Source: an uncultured Polaribacter sp. (GTDB lineage: Bacteria; Bacteroidota; Bacteroidia; Flavobacteriales; Flavobacteriaceae). From it: DNA of 11,361 nucleotides. Below are positions 1 to 7,100 of this stretch, one piece after another. Below the pieces are notes generated by a model. It was not told where the DNA came from. It worked only from the letters and a program-made list of their open reading frames with translations, and made no database searches. Where the stretch lies: assembly GCA_937936695.1 (NCBI GenBank), contig CALHCK010000049.1:1-11361 (forward strand). The letters run 5' to 3'. Position 1 is the stretch's first letter; each line of letters opens with the position of its first letter. Made by a program: the position numbers and the translations under genes.

Positions 1-937
1 CTGTACTATTATGTTAGTAATGGGTGCAAGAATGTACATTAAATATAGACACAACAAATATCAAATTGTAAGAACTACTTCTGTTTTATTTTTTCAAATT
101 GTTTTTGCTTTCTTAATTCCAGAAATTATGACAAGCTTAAATATGCCTGGGTACGACTTTAAAAATGCTTTTCCGTTAGACTATGACTTCTTTTTCGAGT
201 GGAATTTAGATAAACTTAGAAGCAGTGGTGGTATTGGTATCTTTATTTTAGTATGGGGTATTTTATTAACACTAGTTATTGTACCTGTAATGGTATATTT
301 CTTCGGAAAAAGATGGTACTGTTCTTGGGTTTGCGGTTGTGGTGGTTTGGCTGAAACTTTAGGAGATCCATACAGACAACACTCTAATAAAAGTATGAAT
401 GCTTGGAAATTAGAAAGATGGTTAATTCACTCTGTTTTAGTATTTTCTTTAGTAATGACAGTTGTAACATTATATTGTTACTTTTCAGGTACAGATTCAT
501 TAATAGGTATAAAATCTCAATGGATAAAAGACACGTATAGTTTCTTAATTGGTTCTTGGTTTGCAGGTGTTATTGGTACTGGTTTTTATCCAATTTTTGG
601 AAACAGAGTTTGGTGTAGATTTGGTTGTCCGTTAGCTGCATACATGGGGTTAGTACAACGTTACAAATCTAGATTTAGAATTACTACAAATGGTGGTCAG
701 TGTATTTCTTGTGGAAATTGTTCTACTTATTGTGAACAAGGAATTGATGTTAGATCTTATGCTCAAAAAGGAGAAAACATTGTTCGTGCAAGTTGTGTAG
801 GATGTGGTGTATGTTCTGCTGTTTGCCCTAGAGGAGTATTAAAATTAGAAAATGGTCCTGAAAACGGTCGTATAAATCCAACAGATGTTTTATTAGGTAA
901 TGATGTAGACCTAATGGATTTAGTAAATAAACATTAA
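1..937 (+). CDS. Membrane polyferredoxin, NosR/NapH-like 4Fe-4S protein (5' end cut off by the window)
   Basis: The frame is open from the first bases of the window, so the true start lies upstream and the ATG at 11 is probably internal. Residues below count from that ATG. At least four hydrophobic segments are seen (about 22-42, 74-98, 138-158 and 178-196). Two membrane-associated cysteine pairs of the C-x3-C type follow basic/aromatic residues: C104/C108 in WYCSWVCGC and C202/C206 in WCRFGCP, the pattern of Fer4_5 polyferredoxins such as NosR and NapH. The C-terminal domain carries two ferredoxin motifs, C231-C234-C237-C241 and C262-C265-C268-C272 (the second followed by PRG), expected to bind two [4Fe-4S] clusters. 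This architecture passes electrons between the quinone/membrane pool and a partner protein; the partner is not in the window. The first motifs have CGC and CEQ where CP is commonest. The class is confident; the specific pathway is unknown. Confidence 0.85.
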   Translation, partial: CTIMLVMGARMYIKYRHNKYQIVRTTSVLFFQIVFAFLIPEIMTSLNMPGYDFKNAFPLDYDFFFEWNLDKLRSSGGIGIFILVWGILLTLVIVPVMVYFFGKRWYCSWVCGCGGLAETLGDPYRQHSNKSMNAWKLERWLIHSVLVFSLVMTVVTLYCYFSGTDSLIGIKSQWIKDTYSFLIGSWFAGVIGTGFYPIFGNRVWCRFGCPLAAYMGLVQRYKSRFRITTNGGQCISCGNCSTYCEQGIDVRSYAQKGENIVRASCVGCGVCSAVCPRGVLKLENGPENGRINPTDVLLGNDVDLMDLVNKH

Positions 938-950
938 CAAATTAGACTTA

Positions 951-990
951 TAAAACTCAGCTCACATTTTAGTATGTTTGCTGAGTTTTA
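951..990 (+). terminator. Hairpin terminator after the polyferredoxin gene
   Basis: A perfect 11-bp inverted repeat has arms 951-961 (TAAAACTCAGC) and 980-990 (GCTGAGTTTTA) with an 18-nt loop. It starts 13 bases after the TAA at 935-937. The right arm ends in TTTTA, giving a short U-run. It lies between the iron-sulfur gene and the next gene and argues against translation of the latter from the ATG at 974, which falls in the loop. Confidence 0.7.
973..980 (+). promoter_or_regulatory. Candidate -7 promoter element for the MORN/glycosyltransferase operon
   Basis: TATGTTTG matches the Bacteroidota sigma-ABfr -7 consensus TAnnTTTG exactly. It sits 26 bases before the preferred ATG at 1007, a normal short leader. 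No convincing TTG -33 element is found 17-23 bases upstream, and the element overlaps the loop and right arm of the hairpin at 951-990, so it may be chance in A+T-rich DNA. Confidence 0.4.
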
Positions 991-1006
991 TATACTTCAC
1001 ATACTT

Positions 1007-1486
1007 ATGACAAAGATCTTTTCGTTTTTATTCATTTTTTTTTCTTTTTGTGCTTTTAGTCAAAAAAAATATCACAAAGAATATTATCAAAATGGTCAAA
1101 TAAAAGAAGAAGGTTGGCTTATTAATGATAAAAAAACAGCGTTTTGGAAATTTTATTACATAAACGGCAACCTAAAAAAAGAAGGTCATTTTAAAGATAA
1201 TTTAGAAACTAATTATTGGTATTTTTACACTCCAAATTCTACCATAGAAAAAGAAGGTCATTTTGATGAAGGTTCTAAAAACAAATGGTGGGTGTATTAT
1301 GATATGCAAGGTGTTATCAACCATAAATGTCAGTTAAAAGACAATCAAAAAAATGGTTATTGCCTAATTTATGAAAAACGAAAACTCATAAAAGCTTCTA
1401 AATACAAGAATAATAAAAAATTAAAAGAGTGGACAGATTTTTCATCCTTTAGGACAGAAAACAATCTTGATGATTTAAGAAAATGA
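1007..1486 (+). CDS. Secreted MORN/YwqK-like repeat protein
   Basis: This 159-residue protein begins with a signal peptide (a lysine, then a Phe/Ile-rich core, with likely signal peptidase I cleavage after CAFS near residue 18). An ATG at 974 would add 11 residues, but that start lies inside the terminator hairpin and the TATGTTTG element, and it would bury the signal peptide, so 1007 is preferred. The mature part has about four degenerate repeats of 20-25 residues with the pattern Y-x-NG-x-I/L-x-x-EG-x-(8-10)-W-x-Y/F-Y, for example around residues 27-50, 52-73 and 79-99. This is the toxin_YwqK/MORN_2 repeat, a beta-hairpin repeat common in Bacteroidota envelope proteins. Despite the family nickname, no toxin partner is next to it. 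Its stop overlaps the next start (ATGA at 1483-1486), so it is translationally coupled to the glycosyltransferases, which suggests an envelope role. Its exact function is unknown. Confidence 0.8.
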   Translation: MTKIFSFLFIFFSFCAFSQKKYHKEYYQNGQIKEEGWLINDKKTAFWKFYYINGNLKKEGHFKDNLETNYWYFYTPNSTIEKEGHFDEGSKNKWWVYYDMQGVINHKCQLKDNQKNGYCLIYEKRKLIKASKYKNNKKLKEWTDFSSFRTENNLDDLRK

Positions 1487-2175
1487 TACCTATAATAAAA
1501 GTAATTATACCTGCTTATAACGAGCAAGATTCTATAGCTAATGTTATTAAAGACATTCCTAAAAATGTTACAGAAGTTATTGTTATAAGTAATAACTCTA
1601 CAGATAATACAGAAACAAATGCAAAAAAAGCAGGTGCTACTGTACTAACAGAAAACAGAAAAGGTTACGGTTATGCTTGTTTAAAAGGGATGGATTACAT
1701 TGCCAAACAAGAAACTAAACCAGACATCGTTGTATTTTTAGATGGTGATTATTCTGATTATCCAGAACAATTAACAGAAATTGTTGCACCAATTATTAAC
1801 AATAATATAGATTTTGTTATTGGTGCACGTGTAAAAAAATTAAGAGAAAAAGGATCAATGACACCTCAACAGGTATTTGGTAATTGGTTAGCTACTTTTT
1901 TAATGAACTTATTTTTTAGTGCTAAATTCTCAGATTTGGGTCCGTTTAGAGCTATAAAATACAATAAGCTTTTAGATTTAAAAATGGAAGACAAAACGTA
2001 TGGATGGACTGTAGAAATGCAGTTAAAGGCGTTAAAACAAAAGCTAAGTTACACCGAAATAGGTGTTAAATACAGAAACAGAATTGGCGTTTCAAAAGTT
2101 TCTGGTACCGTAAAAGGAACTATATTTGCCGGTGTTAAAATTTTAGGTTGGATTTTTAAATACAGTTTTAAATAA
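1483..2175 (+). CDS. Family 2 glycosyltransferase, DPM1/polyprenyl-phosphate glycosyltransferase-like
   Basis: This 230-residue GT-A fold enzyme is the length of a catalytic domain alone. Motifs seen are PAYNE (10-14) at the nucleotide-binding start, NNSTDNT (37-43), the metal-binding DGD (92-94, in LDGDYSDYP) and GPFRA (153-157), where DPM1-like enzymes place their acceptor-side loop. The usual VDDGSTD signature reads ISNNSTD, so both early aspartates are replaced by Ser and Asn; NNSTD variants do occur in the family. There is no strong C-terminal membrane anchor, so the protein should be cytosolic or peripheral. The expected reaction is sugar transfer from a nucleotide sugar to a polyprenyl phosphate. 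The start overlaps the previous stop by 4 bases and the stop overlaps the next start by one (TAATG), so it belongs to a tight operon. A plausible role is supplying the lipid-linked sugar used by the GT-C enzyme two genes downstream; that link is inference. Confidence 0.85.
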   Translation: MIPIIKVIIPAYNEQDSIANVIKDIPKNVTEVIVISNNSTDNTETNAKKAGATVLTENRKGYGYACLKGMDYIAKQETKPDIVVFLDGDYSDYPEQLTEIVAPIINNNIDFVIGARVKKLREKGSMTPQQVFGNWLATFLMNLFFSAKFSDLGPFRAIKYNKLLDLKMEDKTYGWTVEMQLKALKQKLSYTEIGVKYRNRIGVSKVSGTVKGTIFAGVKILGWIFKYSFK

Positions 2176-3668
2176 TGTTTGTACTTATTTATATCATAAT
2201 TTTTGTTTACTCAATATCATTAATTCTTATTTTTATGTATGCTTTGGCGCAATTAAACTTATTGTTTAATTACCTAAAAGCAAGAAAAAAAGTAGACAAT
2301 TCTATAAAGTTTAACTTTGCTAATGCAGATGAAATACCATATGTAACCATACAACTACCTGTTTATAACGAGTTGTATGTAATGAAACGTTTATTAGAAA
2401 ACATTGCAAAACTAGAATATCCCAGAGAAAAATTAGAAATTCAAGTATTAGATGATTCTACAGACGAATCTGTGGTATCTACAGCAATAGACATTAAAAA
2501 ATTACAAGCTACAGGTTTAGATATTCAACATATTAAAAGAACCAATAGACAAGGTTTTAAAGCTGGTGCCTTAAAAGAAGGTTTGGCTATTTGTAAAGGA
2601 GAATTTATAGCTATTTTTGATGCTGATTTTTTACCTGAACCTGATTGGTTGTACAAAACTGTTCCTTATTTTAAAGATGAAAATATTGGGGTTGTACAAA
2701 CTCGTTGGGGGCACATCAACAGAAATTATTCTACATTAACTAAAATACAAGCTTTTGCTTTAGATGCACATTTTACATTAGAGCAAGTTGGTAGAAATAG
2801 TAAAGGACATTTCATAAATTTTAACGGTACTGCAGGTGTTTGGAGAAAGCAATGTATATATGAAGCTGGTAATTGGGAAGGAGATACCTTAACTGAAGAT
2901 TTAGATTTAAGCTACCGTGCACAATTAAAAAAATGGAAATTTAAGTACTTAGAACAAGTTGTTACACCTGCTGAATTGCCTGTTGTTATTAGTGCAGCTA
3001 GATCGCAACAATTTAGATGGAATAAAGGTGGCGCAGAGAATTTTCAGAAAATGATGAAGCGTGTTATTGTTAGTAAAAACATCTCTTTAAAAACTAAAAT
3101 ACATAGTTTATTACATTTATTAAATAGCTCTATGTTTACTTGTATTTTTTTGGTAGCTATTTTAAGTATACCAATGTTATACATAAAAAATGAATATGCT
3201 CACTTAAAAAATTACTTTTTAGTAATGAGCTTCTTTGTAATAAGTTCTCTTATATTTTTTATATGCTATTGGCAAATGTTTAAAAGTATTTATGGTGGTG
3301 GTTTTGTAAAATTTATAAAATACATTGGGTCTTTCTTTACTTTTTTCTCTATTGCAATGGGCTTTTCTTTACACAATACAATTGCTGTTTTAGAAGGTCA
3401 TCGTGGTAAAAAAAGCGAATTTGTTAGAACACCAAAATTTAATATTTTAACGTTAAAAGACGGTTGGAAAAATAATAAGTACATCAAGAAAAAACCATCT
3501 GTACACGTAATATTAGAAGGATTATTAGCTATCTATTTTATATTTGGTATGTACAGTGCTTTTATTGTTGGTAACCAAGGAGGTGATTTTGGTTTGTTTC
3601 CTTTTCACTTTATGCTTTTTATAGGTTTTTCTTACGTATTTTTTAAATCTATTTTTTCTAAAGCATAA
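2175..3668 (+). CDS. Processive family 2 glycosyltransferase, cellulose synthase/CslA-like
   Basis: This 497-residue membrane glycosyltransferase has every hallmark of a processive beta-glycosyltransferase. There is an N-terminal membrane helix (about 4-28), LPVYNE (61-66), DDSTDES (93-99), the DAD metal site (149-151), FNGTAGVWR (215-223), the catalytic-base motif TEDLDLS (240-246) and QQFRW (278-282), which matches Q(Q/R)xRW. After the catalytic domain come about five hydrophobic helices (roughly 315-337, 346-366, 380-402, 443-466 and 473-493) that would form a translocation channel. Family members polymerise beta-linked hexoses from UDP-Glc or GDP-Man and push the chain across the inner membrane. 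The sequence alone does not fix the sugar. No BcsB, BcsC or PilZ domain is seen, so a cellulose synthase label is not justified; a glucomannan- or mannan-type glycan or a glycolipid is equally possible. One-base TAATG overlaps on both sides show strict operon coupling. Confidence 0.88.
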   Translation: MFVLIYIIIFVYSISLILIFMYALAQLNLLFNYLKARKKVDNSIKFNFANADEIPYVTIQLPVYNELYVMKRLLENIAKLEYPREKLEIQVLDDSTDESVVSTAIDIKKLQATGLDIQHIKRTNRQGFKAGALKEGLAICKGEFIAIFDADFLPEPDWLYKTVPYFKDENIGVVQTRWGHINRNYSTLTKIQAFALDAHFTLEQVGRNSKGHFINFNGTAGVWRKQCIYEAGNWEGDTLTEDLDLSYRAQLKKWKFKYLEQVVTPAELPVVISAARSQQFRWNKGGAENFQKMMKRVIVSKNISLKTKIHSLLHLLNSSMFTCIFLVAILSIPMLYIKNEYAHLKNYFLVMSFFVISSLIFFICYWQMFKSIYGGGFVKFIKYIGSFFTFFSIAMGFSLHNTIAVLEGHRGKKSEFVRTPKFNILTLKDGWKNNKYIKKKPSVHVILEGLLAIYFIFGMYSAFIVGNQGGDFGLFPFHFMLFIGFSYVFFKSIFSKA

Positions 3669-5026
3669 TGCAATTTTTATCAAAACACAAAAACATTGTC
3701 TTAATTTTAATTAGTACTATTCTCTATTTTGTTTTTGCTTATAATTTAGAGAGAACTAATTTTAATAAATTAGTGTTTTTGTGGTTTGGTTTATTTGGCT
3801 GTTTTTATTTTTTTGTGAAAGAAAAATCTATAAACACCACTACCCTAATTAGTTTAACACTTCTTTTTAGACTTGTTTTTTTATTTTCTTTCCCTAATTT
3901 ATCTCAAGATTTTTATCGATTTATATGGGACGGTAGAATGATTTTAAACGGACTAAATCCATACTTATCATTACCAGAAACTTTTATAGCAGAAGGTACA
4001 CAACCTATAGCTGAAGCTTATAATTTGTATAACGGAATGGGACCTATGAATGGTAGCCATTATACCAATTACCCTCCTATAAATCAATTATGTTTTCTTA
4101 TTGCTGCTTTGTTTTCTAGTAAAAGTATATTTGGTGCTATTATAGCACTAAGAGCATTAATTATTTTAGCAGATGTTGGTATTGTTTATTTTGCGGGTAA
4201 AATTTTAGAAAAACTACATCTTCCTGCTAAAAATATATTTTGGTATGCTTTAAATCCGTTTATTATAATTGAAATGACCGGTAATTTACATTTTGAACCT
4301 GTAATGCTTTTCTTTTTAGTTTGGAGTTTCTATAAACTACTTCAAAAAAAATGGATTTTTGCGGCAATTCTATTAGCTTGTTCTATATCTGTAAAATTAA
4401 TTCCGTTGTTATTCTTACCTTTATTTTATCAATGGTTTACAAAAAACAATAACAATTGGTTTAAAGGTGCCCAACAACTAATTAGTTTTTACGCAATTAC
4501 AATACTAACTACCATTGCCTTATTTTTACCTTTTTATTCGTCTGAATTAATTGCAAATTATAGTAATTCTGTAGGTTTGTGGTTTCGTAATTTTGAGTTT
4601 AATGCTAGCTTCTATTATATATTTAGAGAAATTGGTTACTTATTTAGAGGTTATAATGAGATTGCTATTATTGGTAAAATAACTCCGGTTATTACCATAC
4701 TTTTTTTAGCTTACATTACTTTTTTCAGAAAAAATAAAACTTTAGTACAACTTCTAACAGCTACGTTATTTGGGTTATGTTTTTATTACTTTACAACTAC
4801 AACATTGCACCCTTGGTATATAGCTACGCCTTTAATATTGTGTGTTTTTACAAAATATCGTTTTCCTGTTATTTGGTCTATTGTTATCATTTTTAGTTAC
4901 CAAGCATATTCTAATTTTCCTTGGAAAGAAAACTTGTGGTTTGTTGGTTTAGAGTATGTAATACTTTATAGTTTCTTATTTTTAGAATTGTACAGAAACA
5001 AACAACATTATAAAATTGTAAAATAA
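3668..5026 (+). CDS. GT-C integral membrane glycosyltransferase (polyprenol-phosphate mannosyltransferase-like)
   Basis: This 452-residue protein is highly hydrophobic with about ten to twelve predicted membrane segments. After the first two or three helices comes D81-FYRFIWDGR followed by a GLNPY motif (about 95-99). This matches the first extracytoplasmic loop of GT87/MptA-MptB-like GT-C enzymes, where the aspartate is the presumed catalytic base. The motif YPPINQ lies near residues 135-140, and LHPWY occurs near the C-terminus, another conserved loop signature of these families. Such enzymes use polyprenyl-phosphate mannose or a related lipid-linked hexose on the periplasmic side of the inner membrane. 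The TAATG overlap with the cellulose-synthase-like gene, and the DPM1-like gene two places upstream that could make its donor, suggest one envelope glycan pathway. The class is confident; donor and acceptor are not determined. Confidence 0.82.
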   Translation: MQFLSKHKNIVLILISTILYFVFAYNLERTNFNKLVFLWFGLFGCFYFFVKEKSINTTTLISLTLLFRLVFLFSFPNLSQDFYRFIWDGRMILNGLNPYLSLPETFIAEGTQPIAEAYNLYNGMGPMNGSHYTNYPPINQLCFLIAALFSSKSIFGAIIALRALIILADVGIVYFAGKILEKLHLPAKNIFWYALNPFIIIEMTGNLHFEPVMLFFLVWSFYKLLQKKWIFAAILLACSISVKLIPLLFLPLFYQWFTKNNNNWFKGAQQLISFYAITILTTIALFLPFYSSELIANYSNSVGLWFRNFEFNASFYYIFREIGYLFRGYNEIAIIGKITPVITILFLAYITFFRKNKTLVQLLTATLFGLCFYYFTTTTLHPWYIATPLILCVFTKYRFPVIWSIVIIFSYQAYSNFPWKENLWFVGLEYVILYSFLFLELYRNKQHYKIVK

Positions 5027-5050
5027 TTTATTTAAGCCGCTATATTATCT

Positions 5051-5066
5051 GATTTTTGTACTTTAG
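5051..5066 (+). promoter_or_regulatory. Weak candidate -7 region upstream of the LacI-type regulator
   Basis: Two adjacent near-matches to TAnnTTTG are present: GATTTTTG at 5051-5058 and TACTTTAG at 5059-5066, each with one mismatch. They lie 23-38 bases before the preferred ATG at 5089 in the 62-bp gap after the glycosyltransferase operon. No TTG -33 element is visible, so this is only a suggestion that the regulator has its own promoter. Confidence 0.3.
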
Positions 5067-5088
5067 ATGTAAATTTTCTAATCAACTA

Positions 5089-6117
5089 ATGAAAAGACTT
5101 ACCATAAAAGACATTGCTAAAGAATTTAATGTATCTATTTCTACAGTATCTAAAGCATTAAACGATAGCTATGAAATTAGCGTAAGTACAAAAGAGAAAA
5201 TAAAAAAATACGCAAAAGAAAACAATTACAAACCTAATTTTAATGCACTTAGCTTAAAAAATAAGCAAACAAAAACTATCGGAATTATTATTCCTAATAT
5301 GTTAAATTACTTTTTTGCTCAGGTTTTTAATGGTATAGAAAAAGTAGCTAATGAAAGAGGTTATAAAATTATTTCGTGTATTTCTAACGAATCTTTTAAA
5401 AAAGAAGTAGAAACTATAGAAATGCTTTCTAACGGAAGTATAGATGGTTTTATTTTATCGCTTGCACAAGAAACAATTACTAAAAATAATTTTACACACT
5501 TTAAAGAAGTATTAAGTAATGGCACCCCTATTGTTATGTTTGATAGAGTTGCAGAAAGTATAAATTGTGACAAAGTAGTTACAGATAATTTTGACAGTGC
5601 AAGGAGCACCGTTAATTACTTAGTAAAGTCTAATCATAAAAACATTGCTTTTATTTCTACTATTAGTAATTTAGAAATTGGAAGACGTAGACAGTTAGGT
5701 TACTTAAAAGGATTAGAAGATCATAATATTAAGGTTAATAAAAATTTAATTATTAATATTAATGATAATTACAAAAATTACGAAAAAATACTAGAGCCTA
5801 TTCTTAAAGATAATGCTATAGATAGTGTTATTGCTACCGATGAATCTTCTGCAATTGCAGCCATGAAAGTAGCTATTAAACAAGGTTATAAAATACCCGA
5901 AAACTTTTCTGTAATTTCTTTTTCTAACGGAATATTAGCAAGACACTCTAGTCCTAAAATGACAACAGTTAGCCAACATGGAGAAACTATGGGAGCAACT
6001 GCTGCTAAAATACTTATTAATAGATTAGAAAGTAAGGCTAGTAAAAAAGAAGAACACAAAACTATTGTTGTAAAAACAGATTTAGTAGAAAGAAATTCTA
6101 CAAAAAAAATCTTATAA
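5089..6117 (+). CDS. LacI/GalR-family transcriptional regulator
   Basis: This 342-residue repressor-type protein has an N-terminal LacI helix-turn-helix (TIKDIAKEF at 5-13, then VSISTVSKALN at 15-25). A hinge containing the ALSLK segment (about 54-58) corresponds to the minor-groove-binding ARSL region. A full type I periplasmic-binding-protein ligand domain starts at TIGIIIPN (about 63) and ends in the family C-terminal block SVISFSNG...SSPKMTTV. A TTG at 5056 would add 11 residues, but MKRLTIKDIA is the classic family start, so the ATG at 5089 is chosen. The ligand is expected to be a sugar or sugar phosphate. The HAD phosphatase 22 bp downstream, probably in the same transcript, is the nearest candidate target or partner. 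No clear palindromic operator was found in the upstream gap, so the regulon is unknown. Confidence 0.92.
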   Translation: MKRLTIKDIAKEFNVSISTVSKALNDSYEISVSTKEKIKKYAKENNYKPNFNALSLKNKQTKTIGIIIPNMLNYFFAQVFNGIEKVANERGYKIISCISNESFKKEVETIEMLSNGSIDGFILSLAQETITKNNFTHFKEVLSNGTPIVMFDRVAESINCDKVVTDNFDSARSTVNYLVKSNHKNIAFISTISNLEIGRRRQLGYLKGLEDHNIKVNKNLIININDNYKNYEKILEPILKDNAIDSVIATDESSAIAAMKVAIKQGYKIPENFSVISFSNGILARHSSPKMTTVSQHGETMGATAAKILINRLESKASKKEEHKTIVVKTDLVERNSTKKIL

Positions 6118-6139
6118 ACATCTTAAAAAAATCGATTCT

Positions 6140-6949
6140 ATGAATCTATCTAAAGTGAAATTAGTTGTTTCTGATATGGACGGAACGCTATTAAACACTA
6201 AAGGAGAAGTAAGTAACCAATTCTTTAAATTATTTAAACAATTACAAAGTAAAGACATTATTTTTTGTGCTGCTAGTGGTAGACAATATCATAGCATTGT
6301 AGATAAATTAGCTACCATTAAAGACGAAATTTATGTGATTGCTGAAAATGGAGCATTGGCAAAAAAAGGAGACGATTTATTAGTACTTAATGTACTTTCT
6401 GATGAAAAAATCAAAAAAATCATCCCTATTTTAAGAACAATAAAAGACGTTAACATTGTTTTATGTGGTAAAAACAATGCTTTTATAGAATCTACTGATG
6501 AAAATTTCATCAATCTTTTTCAAGAATATTATAACAGTTATAAAATTGTAGACGATTTAACAACAATTACTGGTAAAGACGATTTCTTAAAAATAGCAAT
6601 CTATCATAATAAATCTTCAGAAGAATTTATCTACCCAAAAGTTAAAGAATTTTCTAACGAGTTATTAATTAAAATCTCTAGTAAAAATTGGTTAGATATT
6701 TCTGTAGATAGCGCCAACAAAGGAAGTGCTTTACGTGAGGTTCAGAAAATTTTAAACGTAAAAAAAGAAGAAACTATGGTTTTTGGTGATTACCATAATG
6801 ACATAGAAATGATGCAAGAAGCAGATTTTAGTTTTGCTATGAAAAATGCCCATGAAGACATTAAAGAAATTGCAAATTATGGTACCGAAAGCAACAATAA
6901 TTTAGGTGTAGAATCTATTTTAGAGAAACTTATTGCTAGTAAAAATTAA
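6140..6949 (+). CDS. Cof-type HAD hydrolase (sugar-phosphate or nucleotide phosphatase)
   Basis: This 269-residue protein carries all four HAD motifs. Motif I is SDMDGT with nucleophile D12 and acid/base D14; motif II is S46 in AASGR; motif III is K194 in NKGSAL; motif IV is GDYHND with D217 and D221 for magnesium. The roughly 100-residue insert between motifs II and III is the type IIB (Cof) cap, which sets substrate specificity. Length and motif spacing fit the YidA/YbiV/SupH subfamily of cytosolic phosphatases that act on sugar phosphates, FMN or pyridoxal phosphate. The substrate cannot be told from sequence. It follows the LacI-type gene by 22 bp with no terminator, so co-transcription is likely and a role in carbohydrate-linked phosphate turnover is plausible. 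Confidence 0.9.
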   Translation: MNLSKVKLVVSDMDGTLLNTKGEVSNQFFKLFKQLQSKDIIFCAASGRQYHSIVDKLATIKDEIYVIAENGALAKKGDDLLVLNVLSDEKIKKIIPILRTIKDVNIVLCGKNNAFIESTDENFINLFQEYYNSYKIVDDLTTITGKDDFLKIAIYHNKSSEEFIYPKVKEFSNELLIKISSKNWLDISVDSANKGSALREVQKILNVKKEETMVFGDYHNDIEMMQEADFSFAMKNAHEDIKEIANYGTESNNNLGVESILEKLIASKN

Positions 6950-7057
6950 ACACCAAACGCCGAAATAACTAATTTTCTTGCTCCACCATAATCTCTCTAC
7001 AAATAACTAATTTTTAATTTATTAATAACAATAATTGACCAAAACTGTTATTACAAA
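6950..7057. other. Convergent intergenic region with small repeats
   Basis: There is no credible gene here. A 14-bp exact direct repeat (AAATAACTAATTTT) occurs at 6963-6976 and 7001-7014. An 8-bp inverted repeat (TAATAACA at 7023-7030, TGTTATTA at 7046-7053, 15-nt loop) sits just before the main terminator and could add a weak stem for + strand transcripts. Both are short for A+T-rich DNA. Confidence 0.35.
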
Positions 7058-7092
7058 AAAGAAGTCGAAAAATTTATTTTTTCGACTTCTTT
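7058..7092 (-). terminator. Strong, possibly bidirectional terminator between convergent genes
   Basis: A perfect 15-bp inverted repeat has arms 7058-7072 (AAAGAAGTCGAAAAA) and 7078-7092 and a 5-nt loop. Read on the - strand, the stem is followed directly by a U-run (complement of A at 7055-7057, continuing the arm), giving a canonical intrinsic terminator nine bases beyond the stop of the T9SS gene at 7101. On the + strand the stem ends in TTT and then A-rich DNA, so it may also end the LacI/HAD transcript less efficiently. Confidence 0.85.
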
Positions 7093-7100
7093 AAAAACAA

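Noticed and set aside
1007..1486. The YwqK-like protein as an antitoxin of a toxin-antitoxin pair
   Set aside because: It has a signal peptide and no toxin candidate beside it; the family name comes from annotation history and the operon points to the envelope.
5361..5609. An 82-codon - strand open frame inside the LacI-type gene
   Set aside because: It lies wholly antisense to a well-supported regulator and is explained by codon composition in A+T-rich DNA.
6134..6146. Small palindrome GATTC-TAT-GAATC across the HAD start codon as a LacI-type operator
   Set aside because: The arms are only 5 bp, it lacks the central CG common in LacI-family operators, and no second copy was seen near the regulator's own start.
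6331..6513. A 60-codon - strand open frame inside the HAD phosphatase
   Set aside because: It is antisense to the conserved cap domain of the HAD gene, with no independent support.
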